Shown here: positions 45,101 through 49,871 of the stretch, in pieces
How the letters are laid out: each line of letters opens with the position of its first letter
Position numbering within the stretch: position 1 is the stretch's first letter
NCBI GenBank assembly: GCA_964019135.1
Contig: OZ025260.1
Location: forward strand, 12,642,254-12,706,253
Direction of reading: 5' to 3'
Source: Arenicola marina
Lineage: Eukaryota > Annelida > Polychaeta > Arenicolidae
Length of the DNA: 64,000 nt
Program-made: the position numbers and the translations under genes
The notes under the pieces: generated by a model
Told to the model about the DNA's origin: nothing
Seen by the model: only the letters and a program-made list of their open reading frames with translations
Databases searched by the model: none

Positions 45101-46888
45101 GATGGATGTGGTGACTGTACGCTGACACAATGATGGATGTGGTGGCTGTACGCTGACACAATGATGGATGTGGTGACTACGCTGACACAAAGATGGATGT
45201 GGTGACTACGCTGACACAATGATGGATGTGGTGACACAATGATGGATGTGGTGGCTGTACGCTGACACAATGATGGATGTGGTGACTACGCTGACACAAA
45301 GATGGATGTGGTGACTGTACGCTGACACAATGATGGATGTGGTGGCTGTACGCTGACACAATGATGGATGTGGTGACTGTACGCTGACACAATGATGGAT
45401 GTGGTGACTGTACGCTGACACAAAGATGGATGTGGGGACTACGCTGACACAATGATGGATGTGGTGAATGTACGCTGACACAATGATGGATGTGGTGACA
45501 CAAAGATGGATGTGGTGACTACGCTGACACAATAATGGATGTGGTGACTGTACGCTGACACAATGATGGATGTGGTGAATGTATGCTTACACAAAAGATG
45601 GATGTGGTGAATGTACGCTGACACAATGATGGATGTGGTGACTGTATGCTGACACAATGATGGATGTGGTGAATGTACGCTGACACAATGATGGATGTGG
45701 TGACTGTACGCTGACACAATGATGGGTGTGGTGACTGTACGCTGACACAATGATGGATGTGGTGACTGTACGCTGACACAATGATGGATGTGGTGGCTGT
45801 ACGCTGACACAATGATGGATGTGGTGACTGTACGCTGACACAATGATGGATGTGGTGACTACGCTGACACAATGATGGATGTGGTGAATGTACGCTGACA
45901 CAATGATGGATGTGGTGACTGTACGCTGACACAATGATGGATGTGGTGACTACGCTTACACAATGATGGATGTGGTGACTGTACGCTGACACAATGATGG
46001 ATGTGGTGACTGTACGCTGACACAATGATGGATGTGGTGGCTGTACGCTGACACAATGATGGATGTGGTGGCTGTACGCTGACACAATGATGGATGTGGT
46101 GACTACGCTTACACAATGATGGATGTGGTGACTGTACGCTGACACAATGATGGATGTGGTGACTGTATGCTGACACAATGATGGATGTGGTGACTGTACG
46201 CTGACACAATGATGGATGTGGTGACACAAAGATGGATGTGGTGACTGTACGCTGACACAATGATGGATGTGGTGACTGTACGCTGACACAATGATGGATG
46301 TGGTGACTGTACGCTGACACAATGATGGATGTGGTGACTGTACGCTGACACAATGATGGATGTGGTGACACAATGATGGGTGTGGTGACGAGCTTGATGT
46401 GATTACTTACAGAGAAGCTTGGTGTGGATGCGTCCGGACGCGAGGTATGAAGACCGCAGCCTGGAGGTCTCCTCACTGTACACGTCAAGGTATGTGTCAT
46501 CACCCTGTATCTGTGGCCCCCTCTGAGCCAAGCAACCCATGGGGGTCAGGGTCTGTCAATAGTGGGAATTCTTTGTCGGGGCTCTCTGGGGTTCCAGTGT
46601 TCTTGAGCTGTCGGTTTTTGCATTAGTGATAGTATTTCCTCACTATATCCGATTTTGTTGTCATACATAGCCACAGACAATAACAGTTATGTATCAAACT
46701 TGGTCTCCCATCATCAGGAAGTTCAGTGTTAAAATGCGTTGATGGTTCGCCCCTTGATCACCGAAGTGTTGATGAGTAATTTATGTGTATATAATGCTCA
46801 AGGTGTCTAGGTGTAACTATCAAACATACCAGTACCTACATCCATCTTGCTTCGTCTCTTACAGGAAACAAGCCACCCCCGCAAATGA
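29..46888 (+). CDS. PCM1: PCM1 gene (pericentriolar material 1), 5'-incomplete, about 20 exons
   Basis: PCM1 is a large coiled-coil scaffold of centriolar satellites that recruits proteins to the centrosome and basal body and supports ciliogenesis (family knowledge). The joined exons show, in order, blocks I recognise from vertebrate PCM1: ATWGGST, a glutamic-acid tract, a Gln-rich coiled coil, ASLASQ, the highly conserved block LFEALRETIYAEVATLISQN, ELTPSES, DTVIHLDK joined to ALRRMREYE, INTQQLDQQIKSIMKEVIP, GRK joined to MRECCEDLLVDLSE, FNELAFFRLM and an acidic tail. Splice phases agree at every junction listed. The N-terminal exons lie left of the window. Introns reach 10.4 kb and consist largely of minisatellites. 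The last two exons are the least certain part. Confidence 0.93.
157..734. other. Intron with one SINE, otherwise unique
   Basis: Intron between the first two visible PCM1 exons. It holds a minus-strand tRNA-derived SINE (about 240-395, listed separately). A short direct repeat of about 50 bp containing TGTATCGGTAGTATTAAAAA lies at about 590-680. I see nothing else. Confidence 0.6.
240..395 (-). mobile_element. tRNA-derived SINE fragment, minus strand
   Basis: Read on the minus strand, this has a box-A-like segment TAACTCAGCAGGCTGG and, about 35 bp later, a box B GGGTTCAATCCC. These are the internal RNA polymerase III promoter elements of tRNA genes and tRNA-derived SINEs. The sequence does not fold as a full tRNA, and non-tRNA sequence follows box B, so a SINE copy is more likely. 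I could not fix exact ends or target-site duplications. Confidence 0.5.
735..938 (+). CDS. PCM1: PCM1 exon (glutamate tract)
   Basis: Acceptor GCTGCAG ends at 734; donor AAG/GTCAGC follows 938; phase 1 in and phase 1 out. It begins GYPSDGIVQV, then nine glutamates, then an acidic stretch EAQDSDDKDTYTIEEEYNST and a basic end RRRRGRG. Vertebrate PCM1 has a similar GYLSEGIV plus poly-Glu segment just after ATWGGST, which supports the join. The GAG/GAA run makes this exon itself a potential length-variable microsatellite. Confidence 0.85.
939..1313. other. Intron, unique sequence
   Basis: Short AT-rich intron. Just before its acceptor it contains GTGATAGTGACGCTATCAC, a near-perfect inverted repeat (1290-1308). 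No repeat array or other feature is visible. Confidence 0.5.
1314..1438 (+). CDS. PCM1: PCM1 exon
   Basis: Acceptor ATCACTGCAG ends at 1313; donor GTGAGG starts at 1439. Phase 1 in, phase 0 out, 41 complete codons. It encodes GQYGQRPGYNYWAPDHNQVL and a basic tail ending RRRTR. It has no strong similarity that I can name, but its position between the glutamate tract and a coiled coil fits PCM1 and the phases agree. The other frames lack plausible composition. Confidence 0.65.
1439..2104. other. Intron, unique AT-rich sequence
   Basis: No repeats, ORFs or RNA genes recognised. It ends in the acceptor tract TTGCCTTCTGTTCAG. Confidence 0.5.
2105..2225 (+). CDS. PCM1: PCM1 exon (coiled coil)
   Basis: The acceptor ends at 2104. 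It reads LEEQVEGLQNDISSLRDLVL, a good heptad coiled coil, then SQTHSQKAAGYS. Two donors are possible: GTAGGC after 2225 (chosen for the better +5 G) or GTAACG after 2201. Both leave phase 1, so both fit the next exon. The longer form adds eight residues. Confidence 0.7.
2365..7446. repeat. Minisatellite, 42-bp unit, about 121 copies
   Basis: Intronic tandem array with unit GTTGCCACTACCCCGCTCAA plus 22 more bases, ending near GTGCTG. Units differ by a few recurring substitutions (GGCC/GGTC, AATG/AGTG, CTGG/CTTG). The period is a multiple of three and several frames on both strands lack stops, which creates spurious ORFs of up to 1555 codons. A single-base deletion near 2830 shifts frame. A variant pair (CAATAAAGTG with CTAGTT) recurs at 6371, 7001 and 7253, spaced 630 and 252 bp, so blocks of 15 and 6 units were copied. 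I see no link to the neighbouring exons. Confidence 0.95.
7578..7803 (+). repeat. Acceptor-containing tandem repeat, four copies
   Basis: Each copy has a (TTG)n tract, GCAG or GTAG, then GGGGTCTGGGGAGTCCCGCG and GGTACGTGCAG. Acceptor AGs end at 7594, 7664, 7719 and 7777. Only the last, at 7777, joins the exon in the frame that continues into the Gln-rich coiled coil. In the first three copies GTGCAG is followed by CTAATATG instead of exon sequence. The unit thus duplicates the 3' splice site plus about the first 29 exon bases. Confidence 0.9.
7778..8498 (+). CDS. PCM1: PCM1 exon (Gln-rich coiled coil and long linker)
   Basis: The largest exon, 721 bp; phase 1 in, phase 2 out, donor CCAG/GTCAGT. 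It starts GLGSPAGYVQQLQQQQ and continues LLTLNQFYGQLFAQHQEM, which matches in pattern the vertebrate PCM1 segment with HQLNQCYTQL. A (CAG)n poly-Gln tract follows at about 7984-8004. The remainder is a low-complexity Gly/Ser/Arg-rich linker ending LGQALRSQQQA. It is GC-rich compared with its introns. Confidence 0.88.
8627..15966 (+). repeat. Minisatellite, 72-bp unit, about 102 copies
   Basis: Intronic array running directly into the next exon's acceptor. The unit includes GCCAGAGCCGTCGGGTTATC, GGTAGATACACTGGCCGTGT and AACGTACACCTAACCTTCCA. The last unit is altered at its end to CACCTAACCTTGCAG, which is the functional acceptor. Each unit therefore carries a copy of the branch-point-like CTAAC and pyrimidine stretch. 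Variants such as CGAG for CGGG, TAGACAC for TAGATAC and a 70-bp unit with CGTAACCTAACC mark internal block duplications. Confidence 0.95.
15969..16029 (+). CDS. PCM1: PCM1 exon (short)
   Basis: Acceptor CCTTGCAG ends at 15968; donor GTACTT starts at 16030. 61 bp, phase 2 in, phase 0 out. It reads (S)PIPEAPGEAETARRPEITTK. An alternative acceptor 11 bases downstream (ATTCCAG) would leave phase 1 and hit a stop in the next exon. The first acceptor gives TTK joined to FTPGLRAEAAASLASQ, parallel to a vertebrate PCM1 stretch ending ASLASK, so I chose it. Confidence 0.75.
16346..16587 (+). CDS. PCM1: PCM1 exon (ASLASQ region)
   Basis: Acceptor TTACCCAG ends at 16345; donor AAAT/GTAGGT. 242 bp, phase 0 in, phase 2 out. 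It begins FTPGLRAEAAASLASQRVPA and continues with a Ser/Ala/Gly-rich stretch containing YRESLSAGISG and ARDVTGFRGHD. The terminal AT is completed by the G of the next exon to ATG (Met), giving QM-SESDG. Read without splicing, this frame meets a stop straight after the donor. Confidence 0.78.
16727..16977 (+). repeat. Triplicated 3' splice site before a conserved exon
   Basis: Three copies of a segment with GTGCACA(G/A)AG(G/A)TGG, a C-rich tract, CCCTATCCCAG and then (G)GGTGAGTCGGACG. The AGs end at 16786, 16874 and 16977, spaced 88 and 103 bp. The third is the real acceptor. The first two are followed by exon-like bases and then an in-frame stop within 8-9 codons. Confidence 0.88.
16978..17227 (+). 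CDS. PCM1: PCM1 exon (most conserved block)
   Basis: 250 bp, phase 2 in and phase 0 out; donor GCG/GTACGC. It reads SESDGRSGDLDLFEALRETI, then YAEVATLISQNESRPHFLIE and LFRELQLLNNDYLRQRGLYA. It is nearly identical to the vertebrate PCM1 block of the same order, and is the strongest evidence for the gene's identity. It is helical and without known catalytic residues. GC content is high and codons are C/G-ending, unlike the flanking AT-rich array. Confidence 0.97.
17262..18460. repeat. Minisatellite, about 25-bp unit, about 47 copies
   Basis: AT-rich tandem array starting some 35 bp after the donor of exon 16978-17227. The typical unit is TTAGACGTTAATATTAGACG plus TAGTG. Variants include GTGGTGGCGTTAATATT and TATTCGTAGTGTGA. 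AATATT and TTAATATTA palindromic cores recur in each unit. No coding potential. Confidence 0.92.
18590..19050. repeat. Minisatellite, 24-bp unit, about 19 copies, one E-box each
   Basis: The unit GTTACACACGTGGCCACATA plus GATG is repeated almost perfectly. Each unit has CACGTG, the core E-box recognised by bHLH-ZIP factors such as USF and MYC. The period is divisible by three, so open frames exist on both strands, but they are repeats only (HIDGYTRG-type peptides). Confidence 0.94.
19129..19275 (+). CDS. PCM1: PCM1 exon (ELTPSES motif)
   Basis: Acceptor CCCCACCTCAG ends at 19128; donor GCG/GTAAGA. 49 codons, phase 0 at both ends. It reads TRARWLSAEPTADIGATGGG, then EELTPSESNVSTDDESE and RRPQRQSAFTA. 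ELTPSES followed by a TDDE motif is a vertebrate PCM1 landmark just after the conserved block. Confidence 0.92.
19276..20730. other. Intron, unique sequence
   Basis: AT-rich 1.45-kb intron. Short G-homopolymers occur at about 20530-20560. No array, SINE boxes or conserved peptide recognised; the short ORFs here have no recognisable content. Confidence 0.5.
20731..20946 (+). CDS. PCM1: PCM1 exon (DTVIHLDK)
   Basis: Acceptor CTCTCGCGGCAG ends at 20730; donor AAG/GTACTC. 72 codons, phase 0 at both ends. It has a Pro/Ala-rich start (PAPVPAPADDGSVHSFDYAE), then SSLSTPSSPGSHVENPFAQD and SLGDTVIHLDK. The last motif matches the vertebrate PCM1 sequence DLGNTVIHLDQ, which continues into ALARMREYE, here encoded by the next exon. 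Confidence 0.93.
20947..21734. other. Intron part, unique sequence
   Basis: Begins with a 12-G homopolymer near 21001 and continues as ordinary AT-rich intron. No feature recognised. Confidence 0.45.
21735..22315. repeat. Tandem repeat, about 95-bp unit, six copies
   Basis: Units begin GGATGACCGACTCCTACTAA and include GATAACGGAAACAGTC, CAGGCGCAGTGACAGGGA and TTCCCTATTATAGGAGTATA. CGACTCC starts at 21745, 21841, 21936, 22031, 22126 and 22221. One unit has a four-base insertion (ACTAACTAACC). It lies mid-intron, away from splice sites. Confidence 0.92.
22440..22710. repeat. Degenerate AT-rich repeat (ATTCAGATGTT)
   Basis: Imperfect repeats of ATTCAGATGTT with ATATATGATA, about every 30-40 bp, lie between the 95-bp array and the next exon. 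They look like an old, decayed minisatellite. Confidence 0.7.
22794..23024 (+). CDS. PCM1: PCM1 exon (ALRRMREYE)
   Basis: Acceptor CTCCTGTTAG ends at 22793; donor CCG/GTCAGT. 77 codons, phase 0 both ends. It starts ALRRMREYELKLTEADGE and continues with a Gly/Ala/Asp-rich stretch ending EASASDVP. The start continues DTVIHLDK of the previous exon exactly as in vertebrate PCM1; the end joins to YPRINTQQLD across a 10.4-kb intron, again as in vertebrates. Confidence 0.93.
23115..23280. repeat. AT-rich tandem repeat
   Basis: Repeats of TATTGTATATATATTTTATC and ATA, about 27-28 bp, four copies, then TATATATTA-type sequence. Confidence 0.8.
23372..26690. repeat. Minisatellite, 90-bp unit, about 37 copies
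   Basis: The unit contains GCCATTGTTAGAGGGGAAGT, ACTGATGTCAGTCGTTATAC, TAATTACAATATTCGGTGGT and GCATTCAGCGTTATGTTGAT. Its 30-codon frame gives peptides such as MSVVILITIF, which are broken by a recurrent stop variant (GCTTAAGCGG for GCTCAAGCGG) at 24021, 24471, 24738, 25188, 25458 and 25998. This is not a gene. The array has a higher-order structure and feeds into the 35-bp array that follows. Confidence 0.95.
26735..28545. repeat. Minisatellite, 35-bp unit, about 52 copies
   Basis: The unit is ATGTTAGAGAGGGGGTACTA plus ATGTCACTCAGGTGT, with shorter variants (one G missing; GGTG missing). It aligns with the segment TTGTTAGAGGGGAAGTACTG ATGTCAGTC of the 90-bp unit next to it, so it appears to be a secondary amplification of part of that unit. 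Confidence 0.93.
28546..30383. other. Intron part, unique sequence
   Basis: About 1.8 kb of unique intronic DNA within the 10.4-kb PCM1 intron. Short ORFs on both strands have no recognisable content. The direct phase-0 join of the flanking exons leaves no need for an extra exon here. Confidence 0.5.
30384..31389. repeat. Minisatellite, 56-bp unit, 18 copies
   Basis: Very homogeneous units: GCATTATGACACCAGGTCTG, GGGTAAACCCATGTCGCACC, CAATGCCATATACATA. One unit has an extra base (TCTAGGGG). The near-identity suggests recent expansion. Mid-intron. Confidence 0.95.
31690..31890 (-). mobile_element. Possible 5'-truncated tRNA-SINE, minus strand
   Basis: Read on the minus strand, a box-B-like GTGGTTCGAATCTTGC is followed by about 170 bp of non-tRNA sequence. 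Only a weak box-A-like GAGTGGCTGG precedes it. The evidence is one promoter box, so this is tentative. Confidence 0.3.
32130..33428 (+). repeat. 1.3-kb pyrimidine-rich repeat leading into an acceptor
   Basis: Almost purely C/T sense-strand tract. Its first part has three units of ATCTTACCTCCCCCAG followed by TAACCCCGGAATGA. The main part is repeats of CTCCCCTCCTATCTCCTTCC plus CCACACTACGCCCTCTTAT, with the shorter module CTCCCCTCATTAT. It ends in TTATCTCCCCCAG, the true acceptor. The array looks like a hugely expanded polypyrimidine tract. Confidence 0.88.
33429..33667 (+). CDS. PCM1: PCM1 exon (INTQQLDQQIK...)
   Basis: 239 bp, phase 0 in and phase 2 out; donor AGGAA/GTGAGT. It reads YPRINTQQLDQQIKSIMKEV, then LKEHMDDVCSHKLLTYINRL and VRFFHNQLGSILLDSLVKFE. 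Vertebrate PCM1 has the same order with close identity (PRIDTQQLDRQIKAIMKEVI). Helical; no catalytic motif. Confidence 0.97.
33876..33985. repeat. 28-bp tandem repeat, four copies
   Basis: Units AACAAGCGAGGTTTGTTCTC ATAAATTT; the outer copies are diverged. It sits in the short intron between exons 33429-33667 and 34038-34173. Confidence 0.85.
34038..34173 (+). CDS. PCM1: PCM1 exon (MRECCEDLLVDLSE)
   Basis: Acceptor CGCTTGCAG ends at 34037; donor AAAG/GTTAGT. 136 bp, phase 2 in, phase 0 out. The first G completes Lys. It reads MRECCEDLLVDLSEILFNEL then AFFRLMKDLDNPKSKVKDRL. Vertebrate PCM1 has GRKLKDCGEDLLVEISEVLF and NELAFFKLMQDLDN at this point. Confidence 0.96.
34357..34861 (+). CDS. PCM1: PCM1 exon, acidic, with two apparent +1 frameshifts
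   Basis: Acceptor TCTTCGCCAG ends at 34356; donor GCCAG/GTGGGT. It begins DSQTSTDTAVTQEEAEAGEE, then meets a TGA at 34423 after a seven-G run. Shifting by one base gives an acidic Ser/Asp stretch (GSDSSSSGDDTSAGDSDDEA), which meets a TGA at 34556 after a second seven-G run. A further shift gives DTEAEEEGDLQQASYTDDED, SEPAAHSPVKIQLAPSE and TKPYAR. With one G fewer in each run the exon is open and its length gives exactly the phase 2 required by the next exon. Homopolymer errors are the simplest explanation; real frameshifts cannot be excluded. Confidence 0.8.
34833..37560 (+). repeat. Donor-spanning minisatellite, about 45-55-bp unit, about 55-60 copies
   Basis: Each unit repeats the exon end GCACCGAGCGAGACCAAGCC CTACGCCAG, then the donor GTGGGTGAGG and a variable run of G. 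The first copy is the real exon end. After about 36840 the units diverge to CACCCAGCCAGACCAAGCCC TCCGCCAG with TGGGGT linkers. The non-template strand is extremely G-rich. A 200-base N gap interrupts the array. Confidence 0.93.
36321..36520. other. Assembly gap (200 N)
   Basis: A run of exactly 200 N inside the donor-spanning minisatellite. It is probably a placeholder gap, so the true array length is unknown. Confidence 0.99.
37561..38015. other. Intron part, unique sequence
   Basis: Unique intronic sequence between the G-rich array and the next acceptor (CGGCGTTCAG). No further feature seen. Confidence 0.5.
38016..38161 (+). CDS. PCM1: PCM1 exon (acidic IGSDEDEDD)
   Basis: Phase 2 in (the first G completes Arg), phase 1 out; donor GCGAG/GTGAGA. 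It reads IGSDEDEDDEDEAASAGDPS, ETAVSMDAEKERSDVTAPGA and GPAVNGTR. Vertebrate PCM1 has an acidic YGSGEDENEDEE segment at this position. Bases 38115-38146 of this exon are the template of the 32-bp array in the intron that follows. Confidence 0.88.
38193..38650 (+). repeat. Exon-derived 32-bp minisatellite, about 14 copies
   Basis: The unit GACGTCATGGCGCCAGGGGC TGGGCCCGCAGT equals the exon segment 38115-38146 (with C for T in GTCACGG). The first intronic copies still carry the exonic GTCACGG form. Most units carry TGACGTCA. The array is flanked on both sides by CGGGGACGCTGT. Confidence 0.93.
38651..39014. other. Intron part, unique sequence
   Basis: About 360 bp of unique AT-rich intron with a small inverted motif GACTAATTTTAGTC at 38819-38832. 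Nothing else seen. Confidence 0.45.
39015..40345. repeat. Minisatellite, 27-bp unit, about 49 copies
   Basis: The unit is TAGGATCTATGCTATATATG TACATTG, with TATATATG/TATGTATG and GGATCT/GGATCC variants. The period is a multiple of three, so long open frames exist on both strands (MYIVGSML and MYIYSIDPT types); they are not genes. The array ends about 30 bp before the acceptor of exon 40374-40504. Confidence 0.95.
40374..40504 (+). CDS. PCM1: PCM1 exon followed by tandem donors
   Basis: Acceptor TTTCTCTCTAG ends at 40373; first donor AACGGCACG/GTACGTAAG. 131 bp, phase 1 in, phase 0 out. It reads (D)EAATSPIDVAAGGDNTQTE, then AGADTLAAKRGSVNGFHAPV and VNGT. The first donor is chosen arbitrarily. 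Eight further donors of similar strength follow at 15-bp steps, each extending the protein in frame by five residues. Confidence 0.85.
40505..40640 (+). repeat. Nine tandem in-frame 5' splice sites, 15-bp unit
   Basis: GT dinucleotides at 40505, 40520, 40535, 40550, 40565, 40580, 40595, 40610 and 40625. The contexts are GTACGTAAG (five), GTGCGTAAG (three... at 40535, 40550, 40595) and GTGCGTGAG (40580), each preceded by CG. The unit GTACGTAAGGGCACG encodes VRKGT in the PCM1 frame, without stops through all units. Confidence 0.95.
40898..41157 (+). mobile_element. tRNA-derived SINE, full-length looking
   Basis: It begins GGGGCCGCCCTGATAGCTTA. Box A is TAGCTTAGTGGGC and box B is GGTTCGAGCCC; about 150 bp of unrelated body follows, ending in an (AACC)n tail. 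The flanks ACCTTCTCGTCTC (40885-40897) and ACCTTATCGTCTC (41155-41167) differ by one base and look like a 13-bp target-site duplication. Inserted in the + orientation inside a PCM1 intron. Confidence 0.85.
41168..41536. other. Intron part, unique sequence
   Basis: Ordinary unique sequence ending in the acceptor TTTGGTTTTGTTAACAG. Confidence 0.45.
41537..41614 (+). CDS. PCM1: PCM1 exon (VNDLPANF)
   Basis: 26 codons, phase 0 both ends; donor AAG/GTACGC. It reads VEEDEEIPEEIITVNDLPAN FSSISK. Vertebrate PCM1 has an acidic stretch then KVEDLPLKL near its C-terminus, which is similar in pattern. Confidence 0.82.
41735..43830. repeat. Minisatellite, 17-bp unit, about 120 copies
   Basis: C-rich sense strand with unit CCCATAACGACCACCCG. 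Common variants are ATAACAGCC, CGTAACGACC and CGTCCATAAC. Block-level copies recur (for example AATAATCCATA stretches near 42170, 42355, 42970 and 43525). Several frames lack stops. It ends about 20 bp before the acceptor ATCTTCCCCACAG. Confidence 0.94.
43853..43970 (+). CDS. PCM1: PCM1 exon (C-terminal acidic)
   Basis: Acceptor CTTCCCCACAG ends at 43852; donor CCAG/GTAACT. 118 bp, phase 0 in, phase 1 out. It reads EELDQKRQDEEEDIASGLLA and LAPACHQELAGDPLAIKQP. It is short and acidic like the vertebrate C-terminus, but without a diagnostic motif. Confidence 0.75.
44172..44630. repeat. Minisatellite, 14-bp unit, about 32 copies
   Basis: The unit CATTGCGCCTTGAC alternates with CATTGCGCCTTGAG. 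Nearly perfect; adjacent to the 31-bp array that follows. Confidence 0.95.
44640..46390. repeat. Minisatellite, 31-bp unit, about 57 copies
   Basis: The unit is GACACAATGATGGATGTGGT GACTGTACGCT. Variants are AAAGATGG, GGCTGTACG, GACTACG (28 bp) and units lacking the second part. It ends 20-odd bases before the acceptor of exon 46413-46444. Minus-strand ORFs (CQRTVTTSIIVSAY type) are repeat artefacts. Confidence 0.95.
46413..46444 (+). CDS. PCM1: Predicted small PCM1 exon
   Basis: Acceptor GATTACTTACAG ends at 46412; donor CGAG/GTATGA. Phase 1 in, phase 0 out, encoding (E)KLGVDASGRE. The frame meets a TGA straight after this donor, so a later GTATGT donor at 46490 cannot be used in this frame. 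Predicted from phase and splice consensus only. Confidence 0.45.
46445..46864. other. Last predicted PCM1 intron, unique sequence
   Basis: No array. Its acceptor is TTCGTCTCTTACAG at 46864. Confidence 0.4.
46865..46888 (+). CDS. PCM1: Predicted terminal PCM1 exon with stop
   Basis: After acceptor CTCTTACAG the phase-0 frame reads ETSHPRK and then TGA at 46886-46888. This is the only simple continuation I found. It lacks a conserved motif, and no AATAAA is visible nearby, so the true 3' end may differ. Confidence 0.38.
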   Translation, partial: ETSHPRK

Positions 46889-46959
46889 AGAACGCTTGTG
46901 TGACGTCACTAGTCCAGTGTGACATTCCATACCTCAATATGCTAGAGTTCCTTGTTTGC

Positions 46960-47248
46960 TAGAACCACCGCTTCGTGTGAGAGACCACGCCCTTGTGCCG
47001 TAGTAACCACCGCTTCGTGTGAGAGACCACGCCCTTGTGCCGTAGTAACCACCGCTTCGTGTGAGAGACCACGCCCCTGTGCCGTAGTAACCACCGCTTC
47101 GTGTGAGAGACCACGCCCCTGTGCCGTAGTAACCACCGCTTCGTGTGAGACCACCCCCCTGTGCCGTAGTAACCACCCCTTCGTGTGAGATACCACCCCC
47201 CTGTGCCGTAGTAACTACCGCTTCCTGTGAGAGACCGCGCCCTTGTGC
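46960..47248. repeat. Minisatellite, 42-bp unit, about 6-7 copies
   Basis: The unit is GTAACCACCGCTTCGTGTGA GAGACCACGCCCTTGTGCCG TA. It lies in the probable PCM1 3' UTR or just beyond. Confidence 0.9.
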
Positions 47249-47405
47249 CCGTAGTAACCACGTGTTACAGTAGTGTCACCACGTGCTTCGGTGGTGTCAC
47301 CATATGCTATGGTATTGTCACCACGTGCTACGGTATTGTCACCACGTGTTACAATAGTGTAACCACGTTTTACGCACCTGTCACCACGCGTTGCGCGCCG
47401 ACTGA
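47249..47405. repeat. Degenerate repeat, about 21-bp unit, with E-boxes
   Basis: Imperfect units of TGTCACCACGTGCTACGGTAT, about seven copies; CACGTG is present in several. It directly follows the 42-bp array. Confidence 0.8.
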
Positions 47406-49870
47406 TCACGTTCTCGCTGCACTCTCGTTTACATAGCTGCCATCACGAGACACATTGTTGATGTATTCGTGAAAAATAGGTGATATTTTTGTTGTTAATG
47501 GCCGTCCTAGAGCCAAGTCCTATAACGCAGTGGCATATTGAAGCGAGTAGCGTGTGTATCTCGCACGTTACTGTAGGTTCATTCCCAGTTGTTTGGTCGG
47601 AAGATCTTGCAGACCAAGCGTCACTTAGCGTCGACTTCCATAAGGCAAGAGGCATTTGTTCCTTGATAATTGCGTGTTTGTGTGTTGAAGATTATAATAT
47701 TCCTACGTAACAACTGGCTGAAGCGTAATGAACATTGTTATATATAGTCCTCTTCTTTTGACGATCGCTTGTTAATTGTCAGAGCAATGGTTATGCATGG
47801 AACTATCCTACTGTGTTACTTTGCCAGTGCGATGAACGAATGATTATGTAAGTTGAGAATATTTGCCGTTATTTTCTTTATTCATCCCATAACAAATAAG
47901 TACGTTAAATGGAAGAGAATTGAAAGCAAGTGAGTACACGCTCCCGAGAGAATCGGGTTTGACTACCGGAGTGTGAACCGGTCCACTATGCTGTGTGGTG
48001 TCCTGGTGTCGCCACGCGTCACACTCGTCTGTCACATATCAAAGCTCTCTGCTGCAATTGTGTTTAAAGGAAATATGCAAGGGAAGGAAATGCGCAGTGC
48101 TAAAGCGTACTCCCGTCTGTTCTTGCGAAATAGTGTGCACCTTGTTTGTATAGCGGCTGTGATGTTCCGGAGCTGCATCTCCCTACGTTTTCGGAAATCT
48201 GATATAACATAGTTCATGTTTCTCGTGCCATTTATATTGCGGGTGTGCTAAATGAGGATAGATTGATGTCAGCAAACATTACAACAAGTCTCGTTTTACT
48301 GCCGTCCATTTTTTTGTTCGCGAAAGTATTGAAATCTGTGTTTGTTTTCAGCAGAGGAAGACTTTGTATGCCAAACAAAGTGTTTATTTCCCAGGGCCGT
48401 TATTGAACGTTAGTAGCAGTTGTACGAAAATTGTATTTGCTTGCTTATCTACTTCGGCGTCAAGTCCGATTTTACCTTCGCGGCGTTTAATTCTTTGTGA
48501 TCCAGAACGTGGAATCCGGATGTCGTGATTGATATTCCGTATTATAGTTATATATGTCGTCTCTTGTTTGGCGGCTGCGGTTGTCTGCATGGGAAGTATG
48601 TTATCCTAGAGGCATAGTTTCTTTATTGAGTAACAGCCGCCGGTGAGATGTCAGTCATAATCCCCCACGAAGAGGCCAGAGCTGCTGTGCTGCTTCACTT
48701 AAAAGTTCTCTTTGTTATCCATAAATTGCTGCCTTTTTCTATGATAACCCAAATTATTTAATTTTCCTTGAAGAATTGAATTTCTGGATTATATCAAATC
48801 GGGCTTTTTTGTATTCAAAATTATATTTCACTTACCTCTGAGATGCAGTGTTATCAGTGTTGTGGGTTTAGTAATCAAGGCTGTTTCAAAAGAGCCTAGG
48901 GGCTATATTTTTCCAACACCAAGGTGATCATGTTGAATATCTAGTTATTACTATCGCGCTACTGTTGCTCTGCATGAGATAGGAGAAGGTAGAACTTTCT
49001 TGTTCGTCACATATAATCAGATTGAGTTGCTGTGTGTAATGTAGGTGGGTGATTGACATTTTGTGTTCATCCGCACTTGATCAACATTCGGGGAGAGAGC
49101 GGATAAACAACACTGGTTTGTTGCTCGAGTTACTTGGGTCCACGGAATTGAATATTGCCAGGCGCGAGTAGTATGTGAGCTATGCTAGAATAGAGCCGGG
49201 GCTCACATAGAAAAGGGACCATTCGGGGGAATGGGAAAGCTAGTGCGGTGACTGGTGAAACCCGGATACTTTGGACTATTCCACGGATGCAAATATCGGA
49301 AAACGATTGTTCTGTATTAGTTTGCAGGATTCAAGATATGCTTGGAGGTATGTCTTAGAAAGAGTCGTCGCTTCATATTCCCTTGGACGGGGACAGAGTT
49401 GTAACTACTATTGGTAGATCAACTAATTATCGGGAACTATTGTTTATCTGTACTGCACCGTTTCGTGAGCTAATAAAAAGAAATAATAAAAATATACTGG
49501 TCGCCTGCTTCTGATAGTTGGTTAGTATTGTGTTGTTACGTAAGCTGTACCAGTAGCGTGTTGAGAGTTTCTTACAGAATAAATTTGTTTGAAATACAGG
49601 TAAATATATGTGTTGTGTTGAAGGTTTCATTCCACTCTCTGCTCCGCTAACTTCGTGAAACAGTGTTCTAAAACGTTGTTCATCAAAATAAACATTGTTT
49701 ATTTCCCAGACGATATCATCAAATATCAAAATGTGGTTTTGGACAGAAAAATATGATCTCATTTTAGATACTGAAGTGCCGCTATCGAAGGCACAATTTA
49801 TCAGAAAAATTTAATTATCTGGATTAATCTAAATATTCATCCCAGTTGATAAATATGGGAAAGATCTCTT
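47406..49870. other. Intergenic, unique sequence
   Basis: About 2.5 kb with no recognised gene, RNA or array. AATAAA occurs near 49473, 49485 and 49577 on the + strand; any could serve as a poly(A) signal for PCM1, but none is close to the predicted stop. Confidence 0.4.
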
Positions 49871-49871
49871 C

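Noticed and set aside
44148-46503. Long minus-strand ORFs with CQRTVTTSIIVSAY repeats
   Set aside because: Artefacts of the 14-bp and 31-bp arrays, open in several frames.
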